Source: Pseudomonadota bacterium (GTDB lineage Bacteria; Bdellovibrionota; Bacteriovoracia; Bacteriovoracales; Bacteriovoracaceae). Taken from it: a DNA stretch of 64,000 nucleotides. The position numbers and the translations under genes were made by a program. The stretch covers positions 78,419 to 142,418 of the forward strand of contig JAIYDC010000046.1 of assembly GCA_027487685.1 (NCBI GenBank). Direction: 5' to 3'. Of the stretch, positions 15,380 through 24,838 are shown piece by piece (position 1 is the stretch's first letter; the number at the start of each line of letters is the position of its first letter). The notes under the pieces were generated by a model. The model did not search any database, was not told the DNA's origin, and saw only the letters and a program-made list of their open reading frames with translations.

Positions 15380-16789
15380 ATGATTTCCCAAGCGCCGCTG
15401 ATCGGATTCCTCAACGCCTACGACTGGCTCGTCTTCTTCGGCGTTCTGCTCCTGACCCTTCTGAGCGTTCTCTGGGGTCAGCGCCTGAAGCGCGAGCTCT
15501 CACCCCAGGAACAACTGAGCACGGTGGAGCTCCTCCTGATGGGCCGCCGCCTTACGCTCCCGATCTTCGTCGCGACTCTCGTGGCCACGTGGTACGGAGG
15601 AATCTTCGGCGTCACCGCCCTGGCCTATGAGAAAGGCATCTACAACCTCGTTACTCAGGGCTTCTTCTGGTACGCAAGCTACCTCATCTTCGCCCTCGTA
15701 CTGGTTCGGAAGATCCGCCAGTATGATGTGCTGACGATCCCGGAGCTCGCGTTGCGGTTATTCGGACCGCGCGCGGAACGCCTAACCGCGGGCCTTAATT
15801 TTCTGACCCTCCTTCCCCTCGCGTACACCATAAGCCTGGGCCTGTTCCTGCGAAGCCTCTTCGGCGGGCCACTGCTCCTCAACACCGCCGCGGGTGTTCT
15901 TCTCGTGACTCTCTGGTCTCTCTGGGGTGGATTCCGCGCCGTTGTGTTCTCGGACCTCGTCCAGTTCGTCTTCATGATCCTTGCTGTTTTCTTGGTCGTG
16001 GTCTTCGCCTGGGCCCAGCTCGGCTCGCCGCTCACTCTTCTGGAGAAGCTTCCTCCCTCGCACCTCGACTGGACCGGCGGCGAGAGCACGGCAACGCTCT
16101 TCGTCTGGGGGTTCATCGCTCTGTCGACGCTGGTGGATCCGAACTTCTACCAGCGCGTCCTCGCGGCCGATTCAGACACGACGGCCCGACGGGGAATCAT
16201 CATTTCCACCGGCATCTGGTTTCTCTTTGATTGCTGCACGACTTTAGGGGCGCTGTACGCACGGGTCGCACTGCCGAACGCCAACCCAGAAGACGCGTAC
16301 CTGCAGTTTGCGATCCAGCTCGTTCCTCATGGGGTCCGAGGGCTCATCCTGGCGGGTGTCCTCGCGGTCATCCTCTCAACCTTAGACTCCTACCTCTTCA
16401 ACGCGGCGACCTGCGTGAGTTATGATCTCTTCCACCTCAAAGAAAGATTCCGTCTCTGGCACCACCACGTTGCCTTGATCGTGGTCAGTGCTCTGTCAAT
16501 TGTCCTCGGCATGTCTTTCGAGGGAGACGTCGTAGAAGTCTGGAAAACCCTAGGAAGCTTCTCCGCGGCGTGCTTACTCTTTCCCCTTCTGGTGGGGCAG
16601 TGGCGGCCCGGAAAGATCTCTGAAAAAACCTTCTGCCGAGCGATCACTGCCGGTTGCATCGGCATTGTGTCATGGAAAGTGATCAATAAAATTCACCCTT
16701 TTTCCACAGTCGATGAATTTTATATCGGACTAGTTCTGACAACTGTCCCACTTCTCCCCTCACTCCTCTCGAAAAACGCGAAATGTTGA
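15380..16789 (+). CDS. Sodium:solute symporter family transporter
   Basis: The 469-residue protein has about 13 hydrophobic segments and fits the SSS family of sodium-coupled symporters (PutP/SGLT fold). Typical blocks are ATWYGGIFGVTALAYEKG, the LLLVTLWSLWGGFRAVVFSDLVQF region of helix 6 and the conserved STLDSYLFNAAT segment. The substrate cannot be assigned. A charged loop, DDxF-type motifs and a C-terminal kinase domain are absent. Its start overlaps the possible upstream extension of the divergent anchored protein. Confidence 0.88.
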   Translation: MISQAPLIGFLNAYDWLVFFGVLLLTLLSVLWGQRLKRELSPQEQLSTVELLLMGRRLTLPIFVATLVATWYGGIFGVTALAYEKGIYNLVTQGFFWYASYLIFALVLVRKIRQYDVLTIPELALRLFGPRAERLTAGLNFLTLLPLAYTISLGLFLRSLFGGPLLLNTAAGVLLVTLWSLWGGFRAVVFSDLVQFVFMILAVFLVVVFAWAQLGSPLTLLEKLPPSHLDWTGGESTATLFVWGFIALSTLVDPNFYQRVLAADSDTTARRGIIISTGIWFLFDCCTTLGALYARVALPNANPEDAYLQFAIQLVPHGVRGLILAGVLAVILSTLDSYLFNAATCVSYDLFHLKERFRLWHHHVALIVVSALSIVLGMSFEGDVVEVWKTLGSFSAACLLFPLLVGQWRPGKISEKTFCRAITAGCIGIVSWKVINKIHPFSTVDEFYIGLVLTTVPLLPSLLSKNAKC

Positions 16790-16874
16790 GCTGCATTGAA
16801 GCTGTCAATTCGAGACAAAGCTGTTATCGTTTTTGAACCTAAAATTTTTGCCCCAGTAACCAAAAGGATGACGT

Positions 16875-19199
16875 GTGACGACACCGAACAATGAAACAAC
16901 GTCCGCCGAAGAAAAGTACCGGCTCGCCCTCGACTATCACGCGCAAGGCCGCGCGGGTAAGATCGAAATCACACCCACGAAGCCCTGCCTCACCGCGCGG
17001 GATCTTTCCCTGGCCTATTCGCCTGGAGTCGCCGCCCCCTGCCTCGAGATCGCCAAGAACCCCGACGACGTCTACAAATACACTGCGAAGGGCAACCTCG
17101 TTGCCGTGCTCTCAAACGGAACCGCGGTCCTGGGCCTCGGTGACATCGGGCCCCTCGCCGGAAAGCCCGTGATGGAAGGCAAAGGAGTCCTCTTTAAGCG
17201 CTTCGCTGACATCGACGTCTTCGACATCGAAATCTCCTCCCGCTCCGTGGACGAGGTCGTGGCCACAGTCAAGGCCCTCGAGCCAACCTTCGGAGGCGTG
17301 AACCTCGAGGACATCAAGGCCCCGGAGTGCTTCGAGATCGAGAAGCGTCTGCAAGAGATCTGTGACATCCCGATCTTCCACGACGACCAACACGGCACGG
17401 CCATCATCGGCGGCGCCGCCTTCCTCAACGCCTGCGAAATCACCGGCCGGGACCTGGCCAAGACCACGGTGGTCGTCTCCGGCGCGGGTGCCGCTGCGAT
17501 TGCGACGGCCCTCTTCTTCCTCGAGCTCGGAGTCAAAAAAGAAAACGTCATCATGTGCGACTCCAAGGGTGTCATCTACAAGGGCCGCACCGACGGAATG
17601 AACAAGTACAAAGACTTCTTCGCCAATGACACGAAAGCACGAACTCTGGCCGACGCCATGAAGGGGGCGGATTGCTTCATCGGCTGTTCCGCGAAAGGGC
17701 TCGTGTCAAAAGAAATGGTGAAGTCCATGGGGAAAAACCCGATCATCTTCGCCATGGCAAACCCGGATCCGGAGATCACTCCAGAAGAGGTCGCCCAGGT
17801 CCGCGACGATGCCATCATGGCAACGGGTCGCTCCGATTACCCGAACCAGGTGAACAACGTCCTCGGCTTCCCGTTCATCTTCCGCGGCGCCCTCGACGTG
17901 CGCGCGCGCAAGATCAACGAGGAGATGAAGAAGGCCGCGGCCCATGCCCTCGCTTCTCTCGCGAAGGAAGAAGTTCCAGACGACGTGAAACGGGCCTACG
18001 GGAATGAGAACTTCTCCTTTGGCCGCAACTACCTCATCCCGAAGCCGTTCGATAAGCGGGTACTCACTCGGGTCGCTCCGGCGGTGGCCAAGGCCGCGAT
18101 GGATTCTGGGGTCGCCCGGATCCACATCCCGGACATGAATGCCTACGCGCAATCCCTGCAGGAGCGCCTGGGTCAAACCGGGTCCATCATGCGCAACATC
18201 CGCTCACGGCTCCCGGGTGCGGACAAGCCGAAGATCGTCTTCCCTGAGGGGACGAACGCGCGCATCCTCAAGGCCGTCTCGATCCTTCAAGACGAGGGCC
18301 TGATTCAACCGGTCCTCCTCGGGAACCGGAAGACGATCCACAAGAAGATGGACGAAGTCGGAGTCACGAACCTCAAGGACGTGCAGATCATTCATCCTGA
18401 AGACTCCGAGGCGTACGAAACCTACGTCAAAGAGTTCCTGACTCACCGGCAGCGCAAGGGTGTGTCCTACTCTGCGGCCCGAGATTCGATCAAGCGCGGA
18501 AACTACTACGGCTCCATGATGGTGAAGATGGGCCACGCCGACGGTATGATCACGGGAGCGACCCAGAACTACCCGGAGTGCATCCGTCCGATCATGAAGA
18601 CCATCGGCACCAATAATCCGAATCGCCCGAAGGTGGCCGGGATCATGATGCTGGTGTTTAAGCACCGGGTGGTCTTCCTCGCCGACTGTACCGTGCAACA
18701 GAACCCGGATGCGAACGACGTCGCCGACATCGCACTCTCCGCGGCCCAGATGTACCGGAATGTGATGAAGCAGGAGCCACGGGTGGCCTTCCTCTCCTAC
18801 TCGAACTTTGGGTCGAACCGTGATCCCCAGGCCGGGAAGATGGCCGAAGCGGTCAAGATCGCCAAAGCGAAAGACGCGAACCTCATCGCCGACGGCGAAA
18901 TGCAGGCCGACGTTGCCGTGAACCACGACATCATGAAGAACCTCTTCGAGTTCTGCACCCTGGATAAGGCCGCCGACGTCTTGATTTTCCCGGACCTCAA
19001 CTCGGCCAACATCAGCTACAAGCTCCTCGCGCAACTCGGGGGCGCCACGCCGATCGGTCCGATCCTTCTCCCACTCAAGCACGCGATCAACATCGTCCAG
19101 CGGACCTCGACCGTCGACGAGATCGTTAACATGTCCCACCTGACCGCGCTGATCTCACAAGAGATCAAGGCCCACAGGTCCCAGACACTCAAACAATAG
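16875..19199 (+). CDS. maeB: NADP-dependent malic enzyme with phosphotransacetylase-like domain (MaeB type)
   Basis: This 774-residue cytosolic enzyme oxidatively decarboxylates malate to pyruvate, yielding NADPH. Residues 1-430 form the malic enzyme part: [12 protein letters not shown], the metal-binding [24 protein letters not shown] block and the NAD(P)-binding [11 protein letters not shown]. Residues about 440-770 form a phosphate acetyltransferase-like domain ([30 protein letters not shown]), which in MaeB is regulatory and senses acetyl-CoA. The start is GTG at 16875 with AAAAGGATGAC before it. The ridA gene follows after eight bases. Confidence 0.95.
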   Translation: MTTPNNETTSAEEKYRLALDYHAQGRAGKIEITPTKPCLTARDLSLAYSPGVAAPCLEIAKNPDDVYKYTAKGNLVAVLSNGTAVLGLGDIGPLAGKPVMEGKGVLFKRFADIDVFDIEISSRSVDEVVATVKALEPTFGGVNLEDIKAPECFEIEKRLQEICDIPIFHDDQHGTAIIGGAAFLNACEITGRDLAKTTVVVSGAGAAAIATALFFLELGVKKENVIMCDSKGVIYKGRTDGMNKYKDFFANDTKARTLADAMKGADCFIGCSAKGLVSKEMVKSMGKNPIIFAMANPDPEITPEEVAQVRDDAIMATGRSDYPNQVNNVLGFPFIFRGALDVRARKINEEMKKAAAHALASLAKEEVPDDVKRAYGNENFSFGRNYLIPKPFDKRVLTRVAPAVAKAAMDSGVARIHIPDMNAYAQSLQERLGQTGSIMRNIRSRLPGADKPKIVFPEGTNARILKAVSILQDEGLIQPVLLGNRKTIHKKMDEVGVTNLKDVQIIHPEDSEAYETYVKEFLTHRQRKGVSYSAARDSIKRGNYYGSMMVKMGHADGMITGATQNYPECIRPIMKTIGTNNPNRPKVAGIMMLVFKHRVVFLADCTVQQNPDANDVADIALSAAQMYRNVMKQEPRVAFLSYSNFGSNRDPQAGKMAEAVKIAKAKDANLIADGEMQADVAVNHDIMKNLFEFCTLDKAADVLIFPDLNSANISYKLLAQLGGATPIGPILLPLKHAINIVQRTSTVDEIVNMSHLTALISQEIKAHRSQTLKQ

Positions 19200-19207
19200 G
19201 AGCACCC

Positions 19208-19591
19208 ATGACTTTCAAGAAGACTGTGATCTCAACGGAGCGCGCACCTGCGGCCGTAGGTACGTACTCCCAGGGTGTCTTTTTTAATGGCGTGTTTTAT
19301 TTCTCAGGCCAAATCGGCCTGGACGCCAAAACCGGAGAACTTCCGGCGGGCTTCGATGCGCAATTAGAAAACGTCCTGAAAAACATCGACGGCCTTCTTT
19401 CGTCCCAAGATCTCACCCGGGAACATATCCTCAAGACCACGATCTTCATGACGGACCTTGCGCAATTCGGAAAAGTGAATGAAGCTTATACGAAGTTCTT
19501 CACGGCCCCGTACCCGGCCCGCTCCACGGTCCAGGTCTCTGCTCTCCCCAAGGGCGCGGTCGTTGAGATCGAGGTCATCGCAGCGAAGTAA
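19208..19591 (+). CDS. ridA: RidA family reactive enamine/imine deaminase
   Basis: The 127-residue protein is a RidA (YjgF/YER057c/UK114) homolog, which hydrolyses reactive enamine and imine intermediates from PLP enzymes. The arginine needed for imine binding is in PYPARSTVQVSALPKGA, followed by VEIEVIA. GTYSQG and the NIDGLL region are also standard. Size matches the family. AGGAG precedes the ATG. It lies directly behind maeB and only six bases before the DUF218 gene, so the three probably share a transcript. Confidence 0.93.
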   Translation: MTFKKTVISTERAPAAVGTYSQGVFFNGVFYFSGQIGLDAKTGELPAGFDAQLENVLKNIDGLLSSQDLTREHILKTTIFMTDLAQFGKVNEAYTKFFTAPYPARSTVQVSALPKGAVVEIEVIAAK

Positions 19592-19597
19592 ATTACT

Positions 19598-20263
19598 ATG
19601 CTAGGTCGCAAGTACGTTTTCGAGACAAAGTCCACGCGCCTGCGCCGGCTGTTCATCAGCGGCGCGGCCATGTCTATGATAGGCCTCGCCCTTGTTGCGA
19701 CTTTCATCGTCTACATTCCGATCTACGCAAAACTTCAGAAGGGCCGCGCGGCCGGGGCTTTCTTCCAGAAATCTCCGGACGCCATCGCCGTCTTCACCGG
19801 GGACCGGGGCCGGATCTCCTACGCCATGGAGCTCTTGAAGAAGAATCCCACCTCCAAGCTCTTCATCTCCGGAGTCCACGCCGCCAACTCCTTCCAGACT
19901 CTCCTGAACAAGCAGGCGACCCCGGCGACGAGCCAGGAGCTCTCCTCGCCCGACATGCAGGTCGACCTCGACTACGAATCGAAGAACACGTTCGAGAACG
20001 TGCGGGAAACGGTCCAGTTCCTGGGCCAGAATCCGGACCTCAAGAAAGTCCTCATCATCTCGAGTGACTACCACATCATGCGGGTGAACCTCATCATCTC
20101 CCATTTCCTCCACAGCTCTAAAACGGAGTTCTACTTCGACTCCGTGCCGAGCCAGTACACGTCCTGGCAAGAGACCCGTAAGCTCCTGGTTGAGGCGCTC
20201 AAGATCGCGCGGACCTTCGTTCAGCTGAAAATTCTCAGGGAAGAAATCATTACCGAAGACTAG
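19598..20263 (+). CDS. DUF218 (YdcF/SanA-like) membrane protein
   Basis: The 221-residue product has one N-terminal membrane segment at about 20-44 and a DUF218 domain. Typical blocks are IAVFTGDRGRISYAMEL, KLFISGVHAAN, ESKNTFENVRETVQFL and VLIISSDYHIMRVNLI. SanA/YdcF relatives have been tied to envelope integrity and vancomycin tolerance, but the reaction is unknown. No clear ribosome site is seen; translation may depend on the ridA gene ending six bases earlier. Confidence 0.85.
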   Translation: MLGRKYVFETKSTRLRRLFISGAAMSMIGLALVATFIVYIPIYAKLQKGRAAGAFFQKSPDAIAVFTGDRGRISYAMELLKKNPTSKLFISGVHAANSFQTLLNKQATPATSQELSSPDMQVDLDYESKNTFENVRETVQFLGQNPDLKKVLIISSDYHIMRVNLIISHFLHSSKTEFYFDSVPSQYTSWQETRKLLVEALKIARTFVQLKILREEIITED

Positions 20264-20326
20264 ACTCATCCTGAGTGCTCGGATCGGAGCTCGGTCTCAA
20301 CTGTATCACTCCGATAGGAGTCGTCA

Positions 20327-22738
20327 TCAATCCACGAGATGAGCAGGGACGGGATCAATGGCCACCAAATACGGCGGCCAGGCCAATCCAGGCATCCAGG
20401 CCTGGCTCACACCCGAGGGATCATTGGCCCCATGGCAAGTGATCGTAGCGCCGACGATTTTGCAGAACTTTGTTCCGATGGTAAATCCAGTGACATAAAG
20501 CCGGTCCCAAACCGCACCCGTTGTGACGGATCCATCCATGTAGATGACACCTGCGTTTCGATAAAATAAGTTATAAAGCATTTGAACACTGGTTAAATCT
20601 GCTCCGATGCTATTCGGGATAACGTCGGCCGTGGCCAAAGGGTCGAGTCCACAAACAAACCCTGATGAGAGGCTGTACGCACAGACCCGCTGGTATCCCG
20701 CAAACACGGCAGTGAGATCGCTTGGGAAATTCGTCATTTTAAATGGCAGAGGTTCTGTCGCATGCATCCACCCCCAGCACCAGAGCTCCGAAGACTTAAT
20801 CGCACAATGAAGGTGGTAGCTCGTAGAGATGTCGGTCACATTCGCTTCCAGGCCCGTTGGCGTTTGCGGAGCCGCGCAGTTTCCTCCCGCGCAAACTGCA
20901 ACGCCTGCGGTCTGCGCATCCGCGGAGTTCGAGCACTTCACCGAGCCATCGGTAAAGAGCACACATTTATTCATGGGCCCATCGACCGCTTTCACGACGT
21001 TTGCCCCGTAGGCGGGTTCGACGATGGAAAAGCCTGAGGCCCCCCCAGTATAAAGAGCTCCATCTTTAATCACATCGATGGAGTCCGTTGGAAAAAGACT
21101 GTACGGCACGATTTGATCCACACCGGTGAATACTCTCTGAGGTGTAGAGGTCGCCCCCACTCCGGAAGGGGTAATGCCGGGGAAGTTTTTACCCCAACAC
21201 CACAAGTCTTTATTGCTGTCCAGGGCGCAGCCGCCTTGATCAGCATACGTGGCCCTTAAACCGATGATACTTTGGTTGAACGTGTAGCTGACCGCATTGG
21301 CTTCGTTGTAGGCATACGTTGAGAGCTCAGAATTACCGAGTCCTGAATTCCCATTTTCACCGGAGCACTTCACCTGATTCCGGTGCAAAAAGCAGTGGGC
21401 CCCTATGCCTAAGCTGCCTATGCCTGAGATTTGAATTTTATAGTAGGCTGAAACCCCAGCGGAAAAAGGACCTAACACCGTTGTTCCCGAAGGAGCTATC
21501 AGGTAGGCCTTACCGGTCGAAGTGAAACCGCAGGTCTGACCATAGGCCCCTCCACAACCTTTTATTGATGCGATCGGCTCTGGAAGACCCGTCATTTCAG
21601 TGAACGAATTCGCATCTCCGAAAGCGGAACCTCTGCACGCGACGGTCCCGGATGATCGACGTACACAAATCCCCTCATTATTACTCACAGAGATTTCCAC
21701 CACGTCGGCATCCGTTAGGATTAACTGGGGAGTAGACCCAAAAACGACTCCATCAAATTGCCCCCAACAATAAATCGCACCACCGGTTTTGAGGGCACAG
21801 AAAAAATTCTCGTTCCCTTCAGGCGCAGTTTCAATGCCTAACACCCCAGAGTCAAGACCCACAGGCTGTACCGTCGATCCGACGGCGTCTGTCGTCGTAC
21901 CGTCACCCAAAAGCCCTGTGTTATTTTCACCGCTACACAACACTTGTTGCGTCGAGGTGAGAACACAAAACGATTGACCCCAAGCGGTTGAAACAATTTT
22001 CATCGCGGATGGAATATTCACTTGGACACTGTTCACACCGAATGTTTCACTGTTGGTCCAACGCCAAATATCTCCGTTCGCTTGGATGCCGTGTTGAAAC
22101 CACCTGCTCGAAGAAATGTCGATGAATCCAGTGCTCGGGACCCCTGGGGGGACTCGCGGAGGTGTAGCGGGGCCCATGCCGACACCCCAGCAGTTCACCT
22201 TCCCAGTTGAGAACAGTGCACAGAACAGCGAACCATTGCTCGTCAGCTTCAGAATGTTCGACGAATAGCTAGGATCGTTTGCAGGATCGTAAGTGGAGGA
22301 CATAGCACTTGCCACGCCCGGGGCATAAAACCGGTCAAGGAGTGGCTCCACTTCATACTGGGTCGTCGCCGATCCTGTCCCACCAGAGTTAGTCTGGGAA
22401 AACACAAGATTCAAGTCTCCAGGCGTCGCTTTCGCGGCCACGAATTCCCAGGTCCCGGAGGTACAAGGTGTCGTGGCCAAGAGATCACCGCTAATCAGGA
22501 CTGGCAATCCGGTTTCACATTGCCCACCATAGGTGATCACGAGCGGGTGACGAGCGCTCGACACTGTCTCGGATGTTTGAGTTACGACAGGTACCGATTC
22601 CGTGACTAAGTTTCCGAGCCCGGCGCCCTCGAACTCTTGAATTTTTTTGGTGCAGGAGCAGAGGCCAACAATGAGTATGATGAAGATGGGCTTTAACCTA
22701 AAATGTTTATGACCGTTCAAAATAAAGAATCGTTCCAT
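20327..22738 (-). CDS. RCC1-repeat lipoprotein
   Basis: The 803-residue product begins with a lipoprotein signal (FIILIVGLCSC, with Cys at the lipobox), so it is anchored to the envelope. The body from about residue 150 has repeated units with a Cys-containing FCAL...G.v.CWG pattern, such as SLFCALFSTGKVNCWG, FCALKTGGAIYCWG and LHCAIKSSELWCWG, which match the RCC1/BNR-type seven-bladed propeller repeats. The paired cysteines in each blade suggest disulfides outside the cytoplasm. GAAGGA precedes the ATG. Its composition looks less GC-rich than its neighbours. A surface-binding role is a guess. Confidence 0.85.
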   Translation of the reverse strand: MERFFILNGHKHFRLKPIFIILIVGLCSCTKKIQEFEGAGLGNLVTESVPVVTQTSETVSSARHPLVITYGGQCETGLPVLISGDLLATTPCTSGTWEFVAAKATPGDLNLVFSQTNSGGTGSATTQYEVEPLLDRFYAPGVASAMSSTYDPANDPSYSSNILKLTSNGSLFCALFSTGKVNCWGVGMGPATPPRVPPGVPSTGFIDISSSRWFQHGIQANGDIWRWTNSETFGVNSVQVNIPSAMKIVSTAWGQSFCVLTSTQQVLCSGENNTGLLGDGTTTDAVGSTVQPVGLDSGVLGIETAPEGNENFFCALKTGGAIYCWGQFDGVVFGSTPQLILTDADVVEISVSNNEGICVRRSSGTVACRGSAFGDANSFTEMTGLPEPIASIKGCGGAYGQTCGFTSTGKAYLIAPSGTTVLGPFSAGVSAYYKIQISGIGSLGIGAHCFLHRNQVKCSGENGNSGLGNSELSTYAYNEANAVSYTFNQSIIGLRATYADQGGCALDSNKDLWCWGKNFPGITPSGVGATSTPQRVFTGVDQIVPYSLFPTDSIDVIKDGALYTGGASGFSIVEPAYGANVVKAVDGPMNKCVLFTDGSVKCSNSADAQTAGVAVCAGGNCAAPQTPTGLEANVTDISTSYHLHCAIKSSELWCWGWMHATEPLPFKMTNFPSDLTAVFAGYQRVCAYSLSSGFVCGLDPLATADVIPNSIGADLTSVQMLYNLFYRNAGVIYMDGSVTTGAVWDRLYVTGFTIGTKFCKIVGATITCHGANDPSGVSQAWMPGLAWPPYLVAIDPVPAHLVD

Positions 22739-22990
22739 AAATGTCCTTCAGCCAATTTGGACCGAAACCCATTTATTTCCTTTATCGGTTTTTTGGAGAA
22801 AGAACTTTATAGAGAGAATCCGGACTAATTCGCTCCCCTACTTCAAGCGAAGCAGTCTCTCTCAGGAGCAGCTAAGCTATGAGTCTTCTTTGCTTAACAC
22901 ATTTTTTTATTTAGTCGAGACGGCCCCGACACATCAATGTCAAGGAATTAGAAGAGATGGGATCTGAATTTGAAAAGGAGCGCCCCTCGC

Positions 22991-23851
22991 CTAGAGCTCG
23001 TTCTTCGGATCGAAGTCAGGGGACGAGTCTGCGTTGGCGTCAACGGTCCCAAGATCTGCGGTTTCGCACTTCTCTGTAAACGGGAAGGCGTAGTTATCTC
23101 GAGTGTCACTGCCGGTGGCGGTCGTGAAACTCGGAACACAGTAGCTTCGGTTCACGATGGCGGCATCCGTATAGCTGGTCGGCTGTGTAACGTCACTGAT
23201 CGCCGTGAGCGAGTAGTCATACGTCTCGCTCTTTTTAAACTTCCCGTCATTGTCGTAGAAAGATTTTTTCCGCTTAAAATTGAGGTCGGCGAAGTACACA
23301 GGAAAGTTTGAGCTTAGACGGTAATCCGTCGTGGTTTCTACGAGGAAGTCCGAATCCTCACGGGTTCGATCAGTTTCGATGACCGCCGTCATCGCAGAAG
23401 TTCCGACGGTGAGAGTCAGCGTCTTCGCGCAAAGCTTCTCCTGAAGGTTCCGAAGCATGTCGATGTTGGTTGAAGTGTCGAACTTCCAGAACTGGTTTGA
23501 GACGGTGCCTGCGTTATTCAGCCGGACTCGGAAGTAGACGTTCGGCGGATCAACCTTCCAGACATAAATGTACGAGGTTTCGACCACGGTCGAGTCTTTC
23601 TTGTAGTCGTAGCGCCACGCCTTGCCGGCCTCGAGGTCCAGCATCTTCTCGTTCGAAGTTTCTTCGAAGGTTTCGAAAGTTTTGTCAGATTGTGAGACAC
23701 ACCGGCGGACCCCAATTTCACCCAGATAGTCACGTTCGGCCTGAGACAATTTGTCACCGACGGCAACGTTCTCTTGGCACGACCAGGCAAGAGAGAGGAG
23801 GAGGAAAGAAGAAAGGTGGTGCCTAGAATTTATATCCGCCTCCGAGGGCAT
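22991..23851 (-). CDS. Probable lipoprotein, start uncertain
   Basis: The frame codes for a lipoprotein-like signal (SSFLLLSLAWSC) and then a 260-residue soluble body rich in Asp, Thr and aromatic residues, with four or five cysteines. I do not recognise the family. The start is unclear: ATG at 23851 and 23878 both lie inside the upstream barrel gene and have no ribosome site, while the only good GGAGG has no in-frame ATG, GTG or TTG after it. It lies downstream of the barrel gene on the same strand, so the pair is probably co-transcribed. Confidence 0.7.
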   Translation of the reverse strand: MPSEADINSRHHLSSFLLLSLAWSCQENVAVGDKLSQAERDYLGEIGVRRCVSQSDKTFETFEETSNEKMLDLEAGKAWRYDYKKDSTVVETSYIYVWKVDPPNVYFRVRLNNAGTVSNQFWKFDTSTNIDMLRNLQEKLCAKTLTLTVGTSAMTAVIETDRTREDSDFLVETTTDYRLSSNFPVYFADLNFKRKKSFYDNDGKFKKSETYDYSLTAISDVTQPTSYTDAAIVNRSYCVPSFTTATGSDTRDNYAFPFTEKCETADLGTVDANADSSPDFDPKNEL

Positions 23852-24791
23852 AGGTTGTGATGGGATCGAGTTTAACATCTTTTAGAGTTTCCCGCACCGT
23901 TGATCCCGTCCCTTGGTCTTCACGTGTGTAAGTTCTAAGCTTCCGTTGAAAAACGTCGAAAGAATTGACAGTCGCTTTGAGGTATAAGAAGTAACCAGAG
24001 GACGAGGTGAAGTTGATCCCACCGCCAAACTTCGTTGTCCAGAGATCATCTCGCACGCGCTGCCGGTAACCTTCGTTGGTCGTGGATCCTGTGTTGTAAT
24101 CATAATTCAATCGGTTGTAGGCATAGGCCCTTCCAATCCCTGCCTCGACGAAGGGTTCCATCGTGAGATAAGACCATTCATCAAGAATTGGATTCTTGGT
24201 CTTGAAGTCGAAGACGATCCCAAGGCTTTGGGTCGCCTCGACGCCCCAGAGACTACCGCTGCGTTTGGTGTAGGCAAACTCGACGTCCTCATCCTCGGGT
24301 CCGGCGTTCAGCACACGCGAGAAGAGGGTTCCGACGTAGTACCCCTCAAGTCTCGAAGTTGTCGTAAATCCGAGGCCAAGGTAGAGCTCGCCACCAAAGC
24401 CTAGACGCCCTCCCCACAATTCGTTTCCTCCTGGCCGGAAGCTCTTTTTTTCGCCAGTAAATTCATAGGGCACACTATACTGCAAGGTCTCGAACCCGAA
24501 GATCGAAACCCAGTGGCTCTCAAGAGGGTTGAACCTCTTCTCATCATCGTCCATCTCCGCTTCCGTGGTCAAAACGGGGCTCGTCGAGTCCGGCACTGGC
24601 TTCGCTGGAGGGGCTTCGAGGGCGGGAGCAACCTCCACGACGGGGGCCGGAGTCACGGGTTCGGAAACGGCAGGTTCAGGTGCCGCGGGATCCGCAAACG
24701 GATCCACAGTTTCCACTTCGGTGACGGGGATCTGAGAGTCCTGGGCGAACGCTGGGCCGCAGAGTAGAAGAACGAGGAGGAGTTTAGTCAT
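23823..24791 (-). CDS. Exported outer-membrane beta-barrel protein
   Basis: The 322-residue product has a signal peptide (MTKLLLVLLLCGPAFA), then a Pro/Val/Glu-rich low-complexity stretch at about 20-75. After this comes a region of alternating aromatic and glycine residues (LWGGRLGFGGELYLGLGF, GGGINFTSSSGYFLYLKA). It ends ALGGGYKF, with the C-terminal Phe typical of outer-membrane barrels sorted by Bam. The family is not named. The next gene begins inside or just at its end. Confidence 0.82.
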   Translation of the reverse strand: MTKLLLVLLLCGPAFAQDSQIPVTEVETVDPFADPAAPEPAVSEPVTPAPVVEVAPALEAPPAKPVPDSTSPVLTTEAEMDDDEKRFNPLESHWVSIFGFETLQYSVPYEFTGEKKSFRPGGNELWGGRLGFGGELYLGLGFTTTSRLEGYYVGTLFSRVLNAGPEDEDVEFAYTKRSGSLWGVEATQSLGIVFDFKTKNPILDEWSYLTMEPFVEAGIGRAYAYNRLNYDYNTGSTTNEGYRQRVRDDLWTTKFGGGINFTSSSGYFLYLKATVNSFDVFQRKLRTYTREDQGTGSTVRETLKDVKLDPITTYALGGGYKF

Positions 24792-24838
24792 AGGTAAATT
24801 ATGACTCAGCTCCGAGGGAAGTCAAAACCATAAATGGC

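Noticed and set aside
18204..19139. A 311-residue minus-strand frame opposite the malic enzyme
   Set aside because: It is an antisense shadow of the conserved PTA-like domain, with no motif or start signal.
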